From Trichomonas vaginalis G3 (lineage: Eukaryota; Parabasalia; Trichomonadida; Trichomonadidae), in NCBI RefSeq assembly GCF_026262505.1, contig NC_067207.1, forward strand, positions 31,650,082-31,714,081: DNA of 64,000 nucleotides, written 5' to 3'. Positions within the stretch are counted from its first letter, which is position 1, and every line of letters starts with the position of its first letter. The position numbers and the translations under genes are program-made. Under the pieces are notes generated by a model. That model did not search any database. It had not been told where the DNA came from and saw only the letters and a program-made list of their open reading frames with translations. This document shows positions 1 through 9,411 of the stretch, piece after piece.

Positions 1-21
1 TAAAATTAGCTTAGATTTTTT

Positions 22-849
22 TTATTCTTCCTCTTTGAAGTTATCGAAATATTCTGTTATTTTTTCCTTCAGTAATGTTAAGTCTTCTTTGAATGTAAGT
101 ATTGTGCAACCTTTGATGTCATAGTGTGTTTGAGGAAGAGTATTTTTGACAATTTCCTTTATTTGCTCATTCGGTGTCATTGAAATCGGTAAGTTTTCAC
201 GATAGAACCAGTTTCTGTCAGATTTATATATTTTAGCTAAGTCATAAAAGCTCTTGTTGTTTCTTCTGACTAAATGCAACATAACCACATCTTTATCTTC
301 TTCTTTCTCCAACTCTTCAGTATATATCATATACTTATAACTCTTTTCCTTTCCTTTTGGTACCGAACGCGGTATTCTTTTCTGTATGCTTTTGTCTTTG
401 GATTCAATGACTTCATCTTTTGCTTGAAGTTTCTTTTCCATCTCTCCACGTTCTGCTTTATATAGTTCATCTAACATCATGAAAATATAACAAGCATAAC
501 GAGGTGAAGCCCACATTGCTACAGCGTTTACTAAAAGTCTATGAACATAATAACCTTTCAAACCAGGAGCCAAATTCTTGCGATTTTCATACGGAATCTC
601 TTCTCTCGGTTTTCCGAGGGAAGCAATCATATGAGGAAATTCTTCTAAAAGTTCTTTTGTCTGTTGGTTTTCAAACCAATGATATGCTTGCTTTGTAGAA
701 CGAAGAGCGTTCATTATACTTTGCATTTGGTACATGTCATCTTTGACCGAACGAATGAGGCGAAGTTGTTTGTTATATTGTATGTATTCGTATTCTTCAT
801 TTATAGCTTCATGGACTATAACTGTTGTTGTGTTCTCTGATGTTGTCAT
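22..849 (-). CDS. KilA-N domain protein of the Maverick
   Basis: This is a Maverick accessory gene. The middle of the product (around AYHWFENQQTKELL to LLVNAVAMWASPRYACYIF) reads as a KilA-N DNA-binding domain, which is common in large DNA viruses and phages. A charged coiled segment and a C-terminal domain follow. The ATG giving MTTSENTT is preferred because the leader ttttgtatgtaaagacagta sits directly upstream and is repeated before the next gene. The role is probably DNA binding or regulation. That is known for the family, not shown here. Confidence 0.65.
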   Translation of the reverse strand: MTTSENTTTVIVHEAINEEYEYIQYNKQLRLIRSVKDDMYQMQSIMNALRSTKQAYHWFENQQTKELLEEFPHMIASLGKPREEIPYENRKNLAPGLKGYYVHRLLVNAVAMWASPRYACYIFMMLDELYKAERGEMEKKLQAKDEVIESKDKSIQKRIPRSVPKGKEKSYKYMIYTEELEKEEDKDVVMLHLVRRNNKSFYDLAKIYKSDRNWFYRENLPISMTPNEQIKEIVKNTLPQTHYDIKGCTILTFKEDLTLLKEKITEYFDNFKEEE

Positions 850-938
850 TACTGTCTTTACATACAAAATAAAAAAAATAAATAAAAATAAAACTAACTT
901 TATTTTCTGACTTTCACAAAAGACCAAAAATAAACGCT

Positions 939-1289
939 TTACATGTATTTTTCAGCAACTTCGTCAAATAATTTTATAGCTTTATCTATCTCATCTACTT
1001 CAAACGTTTCTTTACCTTTCGTGGGAGCACCATACATTTTCTCAAAAACTTCAAGCAGTTCTGTTTCAGCAGCTCTCATATCATTAACAAACACAACCTT
1101 GACTCTATTGACTGTACTGTCATATCTTTGAGTTATATTATATGTCCTTCCTATCTTATATCTTTTTGTGTTGAAGTCCTTCGGTTTCTGAACGATGTAA
1201 AGTAAGCCTTCACTGCAACGTTCCGTATCGAATGAACCATATGTTATGAAGTTATATCCAACAACTGGGTCTAACCACTTTGGTGTCAT
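939..1289 (-). CDS. T5orf172 / GIY-YIG-like domain protein of the Maverick
   Basis: The short product has GLLYIVQKP followed by YKIGRTYNITQRY and a later AAETELLEVFEKMYGA. This is the usual layout of the T5orf172 (MUG113) branch of GIY-YIG-like nuclease domains, often found next to KilA-N in viruses and phages. It is followed downstream by the KilA-N gene on the same strand. Whether it still cuts DNA cannot be told from sequence alone. Confidence 0.65.
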   Translation of the reverse strand: MTPKWLDPVVGYNFITYGSFDTERCSEGLLYIVQKPKDFNTKRYKIGRTYNITQRYDSTVNRVKVVFVNDMRAAETELLEVFEKMYGAPTKGKETFEVDEIDKAIKLFDEVAEKYM

Positions 1290-1389
1290 TGTCTATCTTT
1301 CTAACTGTTTCAAACTCAATGTTTGACATTACTGTCTTTACATACAAAATAACTAATGAAATTCATTATTTTGTGCTGAATTCAATAAA

Positions 1390-1440
1390 AATAATGTTGA
1401 GGTGAAGAGGTGAGATCTCACCTGTTTTTTCACCTCTTTT
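1390..1440. promoter_or_regulatory. Palindromic intergenic motif of the Maverick (copy 1)
   Basis: The core ggtgagatctcacc is a perfect palindrome, flanked by extra direct and inverted 'aggtga / tcacctc' units. Related copies occur at 2,528-2,575, 11,050-11,092 and 62,871-62,905, always between genes of a Maverick. It could be a terminator or a binding site for an element-encoded regulator. The role is inferred only from position and repetition. Confidence 0.55.
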
Positions 1441-1441
1441 T

Positions 1442-1777
1442 TCACAAGCGTTTTACATGAATTGTACGATGTATATTTGAAATCCTAAACAATTTCGTAG
1501 CTTCTATTTCTTCTTTTAGTACATCGAATGTTTTAACAATGCCGAAAGTTTCTTTATATTTCTTCTTGACGTCAGACAGAAGGAAATCTTCTGCTGTTGG
1601 ATAGTTTTTATTAAGAAATGTCAACATATCCATTTTATCTTCTGCTGGCTTTTCTGCTTCTTTCTTTAAGTCTGCATAGTCGTTTCGCATTCTTTCTATC
1701 TCTTTGACTGAGTAGTTATATTTTCTTATTGCTGCTTTACATTTTGAACATCGCGGCATCGTTTTTGCGTTATACAT
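1442..1777 (-). CDS. Maverick protein of unknown function with a CxxC pair
   Basis: This is a 111-residue product that I do not recognise. It begins with a Cys pair (MPRCSKCKAA) that could bind zinc, and is then lysine- and glutamate-rich with likely helices. It lies between the T5orf172 gene and another unknown gene on the same strand, so it belongs to the same minus-strand Maverick block. A palindromic intergenic motif (ggtgagatctcacc) lies just beyond its 3' end. Confidence 0.4.
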   Translation of the reverse strand: MYNAKTMPRCSKCKAAIRKYNYSVKEIERMRNDYADLKKEAEKPAEDKMDMLTFLNKNYPTAEDFLLSDVKKKYKETFGIVKTFDVLKEEIEATKLFRISNIHRTIHVKRL

Positions 1778-1908
1778 TGAAATAAAACCAGCTAGAACAA
1801 CTAAGGCGTCAATGGTTTTCTTTAACTCAAAAGCTGCTGGTTTTATCTGTTCATTCCATACCTTACCTCTTCTATCTTTATCTCTTATCTGCCATACACA
1901 TTTTGCAA

Positions 1909-2418
1909 CTAATGAAACAAAGTTATCGTATGTCTTAAATTCTTCGGATTTGTAAAGGTCAGAAATTTTTTATAAACCATGTCGCAATCTTTGTCCATAA
2001 CTTTATGGTTGCAATGAAAACCAAAGAATTCATAATTTACTTTACGTATGAATTTCTTAATTTCTACTGAGTCAGTTGCTTTGACTTCAATTTCGTCGAA
2101 TTCAGGAATAGTTAGTTTTTGCTGCTGAATTTCAGGTAGTTTAGGCAAATGGTCGATGAGGTCTCTCATTTCATAAAGATACTGTTCATTTGTTTCATCT
2201 TTCGCACTACAGTCTAAATTACTTGTTAAAAGTTCTTGCTTTATCTTCTGGATTTCTGTTTCAAAAGTATATGAAGAAGGAATAAAGCTTTTCATCTCTA
2301 CCAACATTGACGTAGGATTCATGACTAGCGAGTTTGGTGCTGTAGTTGTGGACAGAGTCCGCCGTTCGTGGCTTGAATTGTTGTTGTGCCGATTGTTGAA
2401 ATCATATCTTTTATACAA
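1909..2418 (-). CDS. Maverick protein of unknown function
   Basis: This is a 169-residue product with an N/S/T-rich start (RYDFNNRHNNNSSHERR), followed by a mixed charged region. I see no recognised domain. It is preceded by an A/T-rich leader resembling those of the other minus-strand genes of the element. The palindromic ggtgagatctcacc motif lies upstream at about 2,548. Confidence 0.4.
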   Translation of the reverse strand: MYKRYDFNNRHNNNSSHERRTLSTTTAPNSLVMNPTSMLVEMKSFIPSSYTFETEIQKIKQELLTSNLDCSAKDETNEQYLYEMRDLIDHLPKLPEIQQQKLTIPEFDEIEVKATDSVEIKKFIRKVNYEFFGFHCNHKVMDKDCDMVYKKFLTFTNPKNLRHTITLFH

Positions 2419-2527
2419 AATAAAAAAATAAATAAAAAATAAAACTAACTTTATTTTTCTATCTTAAGGAAATTCATGAAAATTCACGAGAAAGCTAAAG
2501 CAATCTGAGCCGCTAAGCGGCGAGGGT

Positions 2528-2575
2528 GAAAAAAGAGGTGAAAAAAACGGGTGAGATCTCACCTCTTCACCTAAA
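2528..2575. promoter_or_regulatory. Palindromic intergenic motif of the Maverick (copy 2)
   Basis: This is the same core ggtgagatctcacc with flanking 'gaggtga' units, in the gap between the unknown gene ending near 2,420 and the integrase region. A small GC-rich hairpin, gccgctaagcggc (about 2,511-2,523), lies beside it. Confidence 0.55.
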
Positions 2576-2687
2576 ATATATTTTTGGTGTAAATTTATGA
2601 CAAAAATAAATGGTACCATTAATGATATCATGATTGTTCTCATTCATGTCTGATTTACATCTAATGAAAAAGTTTAGAAGAATTTTC

Positions 2688-3473
2688 TTATTCTTTCTGG
2701 CTTATTTTGTCTTTCCAGTACTCCCGCTCTAATGGTCCCAGATGTGTTGGCTTTGACTCTCTCAAGTTCTTAGATGGTATAACATCTTCAACGCCTCCTT
2801 CATATCTTACTTTATAAGTGCCATCGTTTATGTTATAGCCAAGTATTTCAATAACCACTCCTCGCTTTGCTTCGTCAATGGTTTCAGCAAGTTTGCCATT
2901 ACTACTTTCAACTAATTTATGTCGAGGGTAAAACGCAATAGAGTCGTCAGCAGCTTTTATAAGATATCCATTACACTGCGTAGAGTCTACGATATAATAG
3001 TTTCTACTTAACCTTAAACGTTTCTTTGTCAACGGTTTGTCGTCAAGAACTACACGAACTTTTGTACCAGGAATGAGGGTAAATTGTGTTGAATTTCTGA
3101 TATTTTGTGTTTGGCTTCGTTTCTTTTGTATATACTTTTCTTCTTGTTGTTGTGTCATTGAATTTGGTGTATGTCCTGTTGTAGAATGTGTTGAGGAATT
3201 ATATACTTCGAGAAAATGTTTTATTGTTTCTTCGGTAAAGTCTCGCTCTTGGTTTAAATCTCTGAGCGTTCTTATGAAGCGGTTTATGATGCCGAATATG
3301 TTATGGTTATGGTCTTCAGTAGTGTAGTGAGTTATGTTATGCTTAATGAGAAAATCTGTGATTTCATTGCTGAGGTATGCACTGTCTTGGTCTGATGTTA
3401 AAGTACTTGGGCTATGTTCTGCTACAAACTTTTGTAAAACTCTTAACACTTCACGAGTTCCTTTATTCCTCAT
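2688..3473 (-). pseudogene. Maverick integrase (retroviral-type, rve) region, broken
   Basis: The product carries the middle and end of a retroviral-like integrase: SDQDSAYLSNEITDFL, then NRFIRTLRDL and YNSSTHSTTGHTPNSM, which matches the last part of the rve catalytic core. A C-terminal SH3/chromo-like segment follows (VVIEILGYNINDGTYKVRYE). Integrases of this kind insert Maverick DNA. More integrase-related sequence continues towards about 3,800. The gene appears broken. Confidence 0.8.
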
Positions 3474-4201
3474 TGGATATGCATATGTTTTACGAGTGTT
3501 AACATTAATGAAGATGAGGAATGGTTTATGTCCTCCTTTTCTGCTTTGAATGAGAGTGTCAAATTGGTATGCGTCAGGAGTGTTGGAGTAAATTGGTAAA
3601 AAGTAGTCGTAAGGGTTTATTTTTGTTTGATGTACAACATTTTTGTTATTGAATGTGAATGATTACCTGTTGTGTTTGTAGTTCTTGTATGAGTGTGCGG
3701 TGGAAGGTTTGCTTCTTTAATTTTCTTCGAACCTCCTGTTTGCTTTGAAGAGTTAGCACAGTATAAGAATTATCTACAATCTGCTTCACGTACCAAAACC
3801 TAAAACTGTTTCTGGATTTGTTGAGTTCATTGACGTATAAATAGAGCCTATAGGATATAATGTTTGAAGTATTTCAGTCTTTTAATGTTTGAAGCTCTGT
3901 TTGTCTGCTTTCTTATCTAACATTGCTGGTAGTTCATATGCTTCAAAGTTTCTGGCATGACCTTCGATATTCCTGCAACTGTTATCTAAATTGTTAAGAG
4001 TATCTTTTACGCTTGTACTCGGATTCTTAAAGGTGCACTTGAACCAAATCATAGTTCAATATTATGTCGTCTGCTCTAACAGTAGTGAAGGATTTATGTG
4101 TATGTTCTTTGTCAGCTTTCTTATCTAACATTGCTGGTAGTTCATGTTTTCAAAGTTTCTGGCATGACCTTCAATGTTCATACATCTGTTATCTAAATTG
4201 T
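3474..4201. other. Degenerate Maverick interior with a direct repeat
   Basis: No intact gene is visible here. The left part continues the integrase region in a decayed state. From about 3,905 to 4,100 and again from about 4,115 to 4,303 the same sequence occurs twice in direct orientation. It starts around ctttcttatctaacattgct and has a period near 208 bases. The second copy leads into the 3' end of the fibre-like gene, so the gene's tail has been duplicated. Confidence 0.6.
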
Positions 4202-4981
4202 TTAGTGTATCTTTACGCTTGTACTTGGATTCTCTAAAGGTGCACTTGAACCAAGGGTATAGTTCAATATTATGTCGTCTGCTCTAACAGTAGTGAAGGA
4301 TTCATGTGTATGGTTCTTGTCGGCTTTACTGTCTAATGTAGCTTGAAGTTCATTTATATCGGAGATGTTGTGTTTATGAGATTTCAAAACTTTGTTCATT
4401 GCTTCAAGTTCATCTTTGTCAGCTTTACTTTTAATAGCATCTTCAAACGTTATTTTTGACTTAACTCTCAAAGTAAATCTTGGTTCAACTAATACACCAT
4501 TAACAGAGAAAGTAGAGGCATAAATTTCATCGTTATAACTAAATGCTTCTAGCGCTTTACCCGTGTCATAATGTACAGTACAGCTTATGTCATAACCTTT
4601 AGCACGAATGTATTTATATCTTCTTTCATTAACATCTTCAGTGCTTATTTGTTCATCCTGTGTTAAATATCCATGGTAGTCCGTTATAATCTGTTCGTCT
4701 GAAGTTATATAATGAACGTGGTTCTTGACTTTATCACTCAGAGCTAAAAGCTCATTTTTGGCTGCTTTTTCGGCTAATTTCTCATTAACATCATTCACTT
4801 CTAATTCAACTCTTCCGCCAGAACTCTTATTATCATTAATCTTTTTCATTAATTCAGTAATTACGTCATAAAGACTATATTCTGTTTTCGGTTCTGTAAA
4901 TAATGAGTCAAAATTTCTTTTCATCATTACATCGCTGACATTAATGATATCACCAATTCCTTTTTCATTTATTCTCTTCAT
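4202..4981 (-). CDS. Fibre-like structural protein of the Maverick
   Basis: This is a 259-residue product with repeated 'ADK..L' helical registers and two HTH-containing motifs (HNISDINELQATLDSKADK, NHTHESFTTVRADD) of the kind seen in phage tail-fibre and collar proteins. It probably forms an elongated trimeric virion or attachment protein. This is inferred from composition, and no enzyme signature is seen. It sits in the same minus-strand block as the other presumed structural genes. Confidence 0.45.
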   Translation of the reverse strand: MKRINEKGIGDIINVSDVMMKRNFDSLFTEPKTEYSLYDVITELMKKINDNKSSGGRVELEVNDVNEKLAEKAAKNELLALSDKVKNHVHYITSDEQIITDYHGYLTQDEQISTEDVNERRYKYIRAKGYDISCTVHYDTGKALEAFSYNDEIYASTFSVNGVLVEPRFTLRVKSKITFEDAIKSKADKDELEAMNKVLKSHKHNISDINELQATLDSKADKNHTHESFTTVRADDIILNYTLGSSAPLENPSTSVKIH

Positions 4982-5219
4982 TAATTCTGCAATAATGACG
5001 AATATATAATCTGTTAATTTATTCTCTTCATCGAGGGTTATAGAATGTTTTGAAATTGAATCATTAACTCCTCTAAATAAATCAATAACTTCAGATACAC
5101 GTTTTTAATGTCTCGAATAACCCGACCAGTATCCTGTTGTTCATGTTCTTCGTTCCCGTCGTTACGTAGTTTTATATCTCTAACCATCATCAACGCAGCC
5201 ATAACCGGAGGGTTTGTTG

Positions 5220-5750
5220 CTATCTGTTCGAAAATCCGTCCGTTATGTACGGTATATCTAAATAAATTTCTTTGTGTTTGTTAAAACATTTGAAACAAGT
5301 CTTTTTAAAACCATCTACAAAATTTCCTGTTTCACCTAATGTTCTTGCAGCATTTACAAGCTCACCCATTCCCGCTTTTGACCCCAAAAACGTCCATATT
5401 GCATTTATTTCACTCTGTATAGTTGTCCATTCAGCGAAACTAACACCCGCATTCGCTAAGCTGAAAATGAAATTCAGTGGATCGAACTTAATTCCACCTT
5501 CTTTTTCAATTTCAACGAACTCACTAACATGAGATTTTAAGTATTCTTTCGTTAAAATTGTTTTCCCCGATGTTATGTCATTAACGAAACTATCACCGTC
5601 AAAAGTTAACGAATTCAATTTCGTCGTTGATGCTTTTATTTCATACACCGCTTTATCAATAGTTTTTGGCTCACCTTCTTTAGAAGCATATGAAACATTA
5701 ATGAATGAATTATATGTATTCGTGAATGAATTAAAATCAATGATTTTCAT
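5220..5750 (-). CDS. Maverick protein of unknown function (possible structural)
   Basis: This is a 176-residue product with no recognised domain. It has a short hydrophobic middle (FIFSLANAGVSFAEW) and ends in a Cys-containing segment (KKTCFKCFNKHKE) followed by DIPYITDGFSNR. A similar 'PYITD' phrase occurs in the neighbouring upstream gene, so the two may come from one repeated structural family. Confidence 0.4.
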   Translation of the reverse strand: MKIIDFNSFTNTYNSFINVSYASKEGEPKTIDKAVYEIKASTTKLNSLTFDGDSFVNDITSGKTILTKEYLKSHVSEFVEIEKEGGIKFDPLNFIFSLANAGVSFAEWTTIQSEINAIWTFLGSKAGMGELVNAARTLGETGNFVDGFKKTCFKCFNKHKEIYLDIPYITDGFSNR

Positions 5751-5812
5751 TAATGACGCCTTTAATGATTCATTTACTGTCGAATCCCTTAAAGTAATTA
5801 ATGAACTGTCAT

Positions 5813-6391
5813 TTATGAAAGGTACACTGCAAACCGTCGAGTTTGGATCAAATGCTGTAGTTGGTGCAGAAATATATTAATGATATAAGTCATTAAATCA
5901 TTAAGTGACGTAAATAATGTTGTCGTTTTTGATTTAATTTCTTTAGCATCTGTTATATATGGTAATTTTATTTCTGTAGTTTCTGAATTAAAGATATTCG
6001 CTAAAATGTTTTGTAAACTGTTTTGAACAGCTGTGTAAACCGTTGAATCCGGAACTCTTACGATTTCACCGTCCTTAATAAAAGGCATTGCACATGGTGT
6101 AGTGCTTGGGTCAAATCTTTTTGGGTTATGATTCAACATATATTCTAATGCTTCATAAACAGACCTATATACGGTTGTATTATCTTTTTCAATAATTTCA
6201 CCGTCCTTTATAAACGGCATAGTACATGGAGTTAAAATAGGGTCAAACTTTTCATAGTCCTTCCATGTTATGTATTTCTCAGTATTTCCATCAGTGATAA
6301 CAATATATTTGTCAGTAAGTGTGAGAGAGTATTGACCAAAATATAAACGTTTAGCTCTGTCAGCTTCATACGCATATGCAGCTATACTCAT
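5813..6391 (-). CDS. Maverick protein with an internal repeat
   Basis: The product contains a repeated unit of about 45 residues: FDPILTPCTMPFIKDGEI, then FDPSTTPCAMPFIKDGEI, each followed by 'TVY..V...L..ML'. A third weaker unit reads LPYITDAKEIKSKTTTLF. Such repeats suggest a structural fibre or shaft component, but the function is not known. It is divergently arranged with the capsid-like gene starting at 6,409, and the two starts are almost adjacent, implying a shared bidirectional promoter. Confidence 0.45.
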   Translation of the reverse strand: MSIAAYAYEADRAKRLYFGQYSLTLTDKYIVITDGNTEKYITWKDYEKFDPILTPCTMPFIKDGEIIEKDNTTVYRSVYEALEYMLNHNPKRFDPSTTPCAMPFIKDGEIVRVPDSTVYTAVQNSLQNILANIFNSETTEIKLPYITDAKEIKSKTTTLFTSLNDLMTYIINIFLHQLQHLIQTRRFAVYLS

Positions 6392-6408
6392 ATTTTAATG
6401 AGAATAAA

Positions 6409-7185
6409 ATGTTGTTCTATTTGCAAAGTACAGACCCAAACGAATACGGGACAGTAAAGCTACAAACAAACTTAGGTCTACAGAATGAGGCGCTTGCATT
6501 CAGAATGGTTGACTTCAATACTATCGCTTCATTCGTTATAACAGATGAAACAGATTTCATGGAGATTGAAATAGATGGAAAGAAGCACGAAATAAGATTT
6601 CACAATAATGTAGAATATAAGATGGAAACATTAGCTGGAGTGTTAAATGCTCTCATAAATACTACAATAAACAAGGATAACGAAGAAAACTTAATGAATG
6701 TTAAACTTATTGCAGGAGTTTTGAAGTTCAGTTATGCGAAGGAGTTTAAGATACCAAGAATGAGTCATAGAGTACAACTTCTTTTGGGTGCATACCATAT
6801 GACATTTCCTTTGAAAAGTGTTGACAAAACGATTGAGATGAAATCTGTTCCATATGTATGTTATGGTAATTGTTTATACATTGAGTCTAAAATAGCTAAT
6901 GTCACAGGCATTTCAGGAGTTAATAGTAAAGGTTCAGTAGAATATAAATCCTTCTGTTATGAAGTAAATTCAATGTTCATTCCAAACGTTCCTGTCATAG
7001 CAACTCATTTAGGTAAATGGGTTCGCATTAGTTCTCATAATTTGAAAGACATGCAATTCAGACTTGTTGACTTTCAAGGAGAGCCTGTAGAACTGAAGGC
7101 ACCAGTGCGAATGACTGTTGAAGTTGACTTTTTAGAAAATATTAAATGCAACAGCTTACAAGAGAACTCAGAGCTAAAAATATAA
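6409..7185 (+). CDS. Capsid-like protein of the Maverick (candidate minor capsid/penton)
   Basis: This is a product of about 258 residues made mostly of predicted beta strands, with no transmembrane segment. Length and position among the virion genes fit the minor capsid (penton-type single jelly-roll) protein of Polintons. I cannot confirm the fold by eye. The start MLFYLQSTDPNEYGTVKLQT is chosen as an ATG following an A-rich leader. Its 3' end overlaps the next small gene. Confidence 0.45.
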   Translation: MLFYLQSTDPNEYGTVKLQTNLGLQNEALAFRMVDFNTIASFVITDETDFMEIEIDGKKHEIRFHNNVEYKMETLAGVLNALINTTINKDNEENLMNVKLIAGVLKFSYAKEFKIPRMSHRVQLLLGAYHMTFPLKSVDKTIEMKSVPYVCYGNCLYIESKIANVTGISGVNSKGSVEYKSFCYEVNSMFIPNVPVIATHLGKWVRISSHNLKDMQFRLVDFQGEPVELKAPVRMTVEVDFLENIKCNSLQENSELKI

Positions 7186-7388
7186 AGTATGAATGTTATG
7201 TATTAGGTCATGAACTTTGGTTGTTGCTGTTTGATGAAACAAATGAGTTAGTTATGTCAGTCAAGAGAACAGAAAAATATTGTGTTAGTGAAAACTGCAC
7301 CAAGTCAATAAGATTAGGTTTGCATTATGAAGATGAGTTCGATACTGTTGAAGAAGTTTTGGATAGATATTACAAATTGCTAACTTGA
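7146..7388 (+). CDS. Small Maverick protein of unknown function
   Basis: This is an 80-residue product whose start overlaps the end of the capsid-like gene in another frame, suggesting coupled expression. No domain is recognised. Two GC-rich mini hairpins follow its stop (ggcgcaaagcgcc and gggctcaaagagccc, about 7,404-7,438), lying between it and the converging gene. They may serve as a terminator. Confidence 0.4.
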   Translation: MQQLTRELRAKNIKYECYVLGHELWLLLFDETNELVMSVKRTEKYCVSENCTKSIRLGLHYEDEFDTVEEVLDRYYKLLT

Positions 7389-7403
7389 AAATTTTTTGAC
7401 TGA

Positions 7404-7438
7404 CGGCGCAAAGCGCCAAGATGGGCTCAAAGAGCCCT
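7404..7438. terminator. Pair of GC-rich mini hairpins between converging Maverick genes
   Basis: The adjoining hairpins ggcgcaaagcgcc and gggctcaaagagccc stand out against AT-rich surroundings. They lie exactly between the stop codons of two converging genes. Similar ones occur at 2,511-2,523 and inside the gene at 10,291 (ccgcaaagcgg, gggcgaagccc). A terminator role is inferred from position only. Confidence 0.4.
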
Positions 7439-7448
7439 CCTGACTGCT

Positions 7449-8090
7449 TTAATTTACTAAAACATATTTCAAACAAAGCTTATATTCTGTTGAAAGTTTT
7501 GTATATTCATTCGAATATTTATACTTAAACTCAACTCCTGTAGTTCCTGGTGTTTCAATGATGCGGATGTTACCTATTTTCATGAATAGTGGAGTTTGAC
7601 CACAGCATTCGATTTCAGGGTCGAGATAGTCAATGACACATTGTTTCCCTGTTATTCGTGAGATAACATTTTCAAGGCCCTCCTTTGTTAGAATTATTTG
7701 GTTCTTACTTATAAGATTTGTCAAAAGCTTCTTATCGTCTTTGAGTAAAATTGTTTGGTATAACTGAAGAAGGTAATGGTCTACGTTATCTGAAGGATTT
7801 GTTTGAACATTTGTGTAAGGATTGTCGTTGGCTTCTCTTGAAAGAATTTGGTCCAGTGGTGGATACTCTAACTTAACATCTGATGTAGCGTTAGCGTTTG
7901 AAGCTGAGTTTAAATTCACGGCGCCATGCTCCAAGACCGAAGGTCCCGACTTAAGTTCTGGTTCTTTTTCTTTCAAACACTCTGAACTATAGTTCTTTAT
8001 GACAATATTGTTTGTCGTTCGTGAGTCAACATTTGATGTTGGTTCAATTGGAACATTAACGGCACCAGCTAAGATGGATTTGCTTCTCAT
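7449..8090 (-). CDS. Maverick protein of unknown function
   Basis: This is a 213-residue product with an N-terminal half rich in N, S, P and E that looks disordered. The more ordered C-terminal half contains LLTNLISKNQIILTKEGLEN and a Cys pair near ECCGQTP. I do not recognise it. It starts back to back with the small plus-strand gene at 8,116 and converges with the gene ending at 7,388. Confidence 0.4.
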   Translation of the reverse strand: MRSKSILAGAVNVPIEPTSNVDSRTTNNIVIKNYSSECLKEKEPELKSGPSVLEHGAVNLNSASNANATSDVKLEYPPLDQILSREANDNPYTNVQTNPSDNVDHYLLQLYQTILLKDDKKLLTNLISKNQIILTKEGLENVISRITGKQCVIDYLDPEIECCGQTPLFMKIGNIRIIETPGTTGVEFKYKYSNEYTKLSTEYKLCLKYVLVN

Positions 8091-8115
8091 TTCATATAGA
8101 ATAAAAACCTTTTAT

Positions 8116-8517
8116 ATGTATGAAATGAACAATATACTCGACAAGGGTTTGAATGTAAAGCTAACGAATGAAAATATTGTTGAATTCACTGAGACAGGAG
8201 CTGTGTATAAAGATGTAGAACTACTGAACAAAAGAGCTAAGGGAAGAAGCAGGAACATGAACAAAGGGTGGAAGCCTATAAAAATTTATGTCAATGATGG
8301 CTCAGGAGGTTCAAACATAAAGTATGCAGAAAGTTATAGAGTTTATGCTCTCAAAGGTGAAAAGCCTTCATTTAAGAACAGCTATTCTAACGCATATCCT
8401 CAAAAGCTAACGGATGGGGAAGTGGATGATATGAATGACAGCAAAAATATTAACAGAAATGGCGACAGAGATGCATGGAATTTGTTTACCATCAGTCAAT
8501 TGAAGGTTAAACTTTAA
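8116..8517 (+). CDS. Small Maverick protein of unknown function
   Basis: This is a product of about 133 residues that is lysine- and glycine-rich in the middle (NKRAKGRSRNMNKGWKP). No domain is recognised. Its 3' end touches the 3' end of the packaging ATPase gene on the other strand, giving a four-base tail-to-tail overlap. The start is uncertain because two ATGs lie nine bases apart. Confidence 0.4.
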   Translation: MYEMNNILDKGLNVKLTNENIVEFTETGAVYKDVELLNKRAKGRSRNMNKGWKPIKIYVNDGSGGSNIKYAESYRVYALKGEKPSFKNSYSNAYPQKLTDGEVDDMNDSKNINRNGDRDAWNLFTISQLKVKL

Positions 8518-9290
8518 AACAATGTTGGTCGTTCCCATGGAATATTTTTGACTTTAATGGTATTAGTCATGATATGAATCTCAAGGTATGAACGAGGAGA
8601 GATGAGAGACTTATATGCTTCCCAAATTTCTTCAAAAGGTAATGTTATACCTGACTGTTTCCAAATGAGTTCAATGTCATAGCGTGAGAAACCCTGAAAG
8701 ATAACGAAGTCAGTTATGAGACGTTTTATGTTTAAAGCTAAAAACCTCCATGTTTGCATAAGTATTGCTACAGTTAAATGGTAATGTCTGACTTTAGTAA
8801 TGATGTTAGCTAATGGTGAGTCAGGCTTTGAAACTAAAACCTTTCCAGCGAAGTCGTCACAAACTAATAAAGTGTTTGATGGATATTTTTTGAAGGGGTA
8901 TTTTGAAAGTTTTGACAGAATGTAGTTTGTAAGTCGTTTCATATCGTAAACTCCTGAGTATTGACGTAAGTGGTGTTTGTCAATAATTCTTTCCATCTCC
9001 TCAGAAGTCTTTTGCATTCCTGACTGTATAAATTCAACGATGGCATAATATTTCCTCTTACGTCGAATGTAACGTTGAAGAAATTCAATGAGTTCACTGT
9101 CTGGAACTTTAACGACAGAGGCTTGAACTTTTGACATAAATGTTTTCGCTGTTGAATCCATAGAGTCTGAAGTTGCTGATATAATGATTTGGTCATAGTA
9201 AGAGTCGTTTCCTAAACGCTCTGTTATGAGTATATGACGAATGAGGTTAAATGTCTTACCTGAACCCATCTTTCCACAATAGAAATACAC
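8514..9290 (-). CDS. Packaging ATPase (A32/FtsK-HerA type) of the Maverick
   Basis: The product begins with a Walker A motif, GKMGSGKTFNLIRHIL, and has a Walker B motif, NTLLVCDDFAGKVL. A later sensor-like stretch reads HYHLTVAILMQTWRFL. This is the order found in the genome-packaging ATPases of Polintons and nucleocytoplasmic large DNA viruses. The length of about 258 residues is normal for the family. It would drive DNA into the capsid. Confidence 0.85.
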   Translation of the reverse strand: MYFYCGKMGSGKTFNLIRHILITERLGNDSYYDQIIISATSDSMDSTAKTFMSKVQASVVKVPDSELIEFLQRYIRRKRKYYAIVEFIQSGMQKTSEEMERIIDKHHLRQYSGVYDMKRLTNYILSKLSKYPFKKYPSNTLLVCDDFAGKVLVSKPDSPLANIITKVRHYHLTVAILMQTWRFLALNIKRLITDFVIFQGFSRYDIELIWKQSGITLPFEEIWEAYKSLISPRSYLEIHIMTNTIKVKNIPWERPTLF

Positions 9291-9411
9291 ACCATTTGAA
9301 CAGAATCATAATCTTTGCTGAAAGGAAGAATAAGAGAAGTTAAGTTTGTCTGTTTCATTCATGTCTTCATCTACGTCATGTATTAAATGCTTCATTTTAT
9401 CTCCATTAAAA

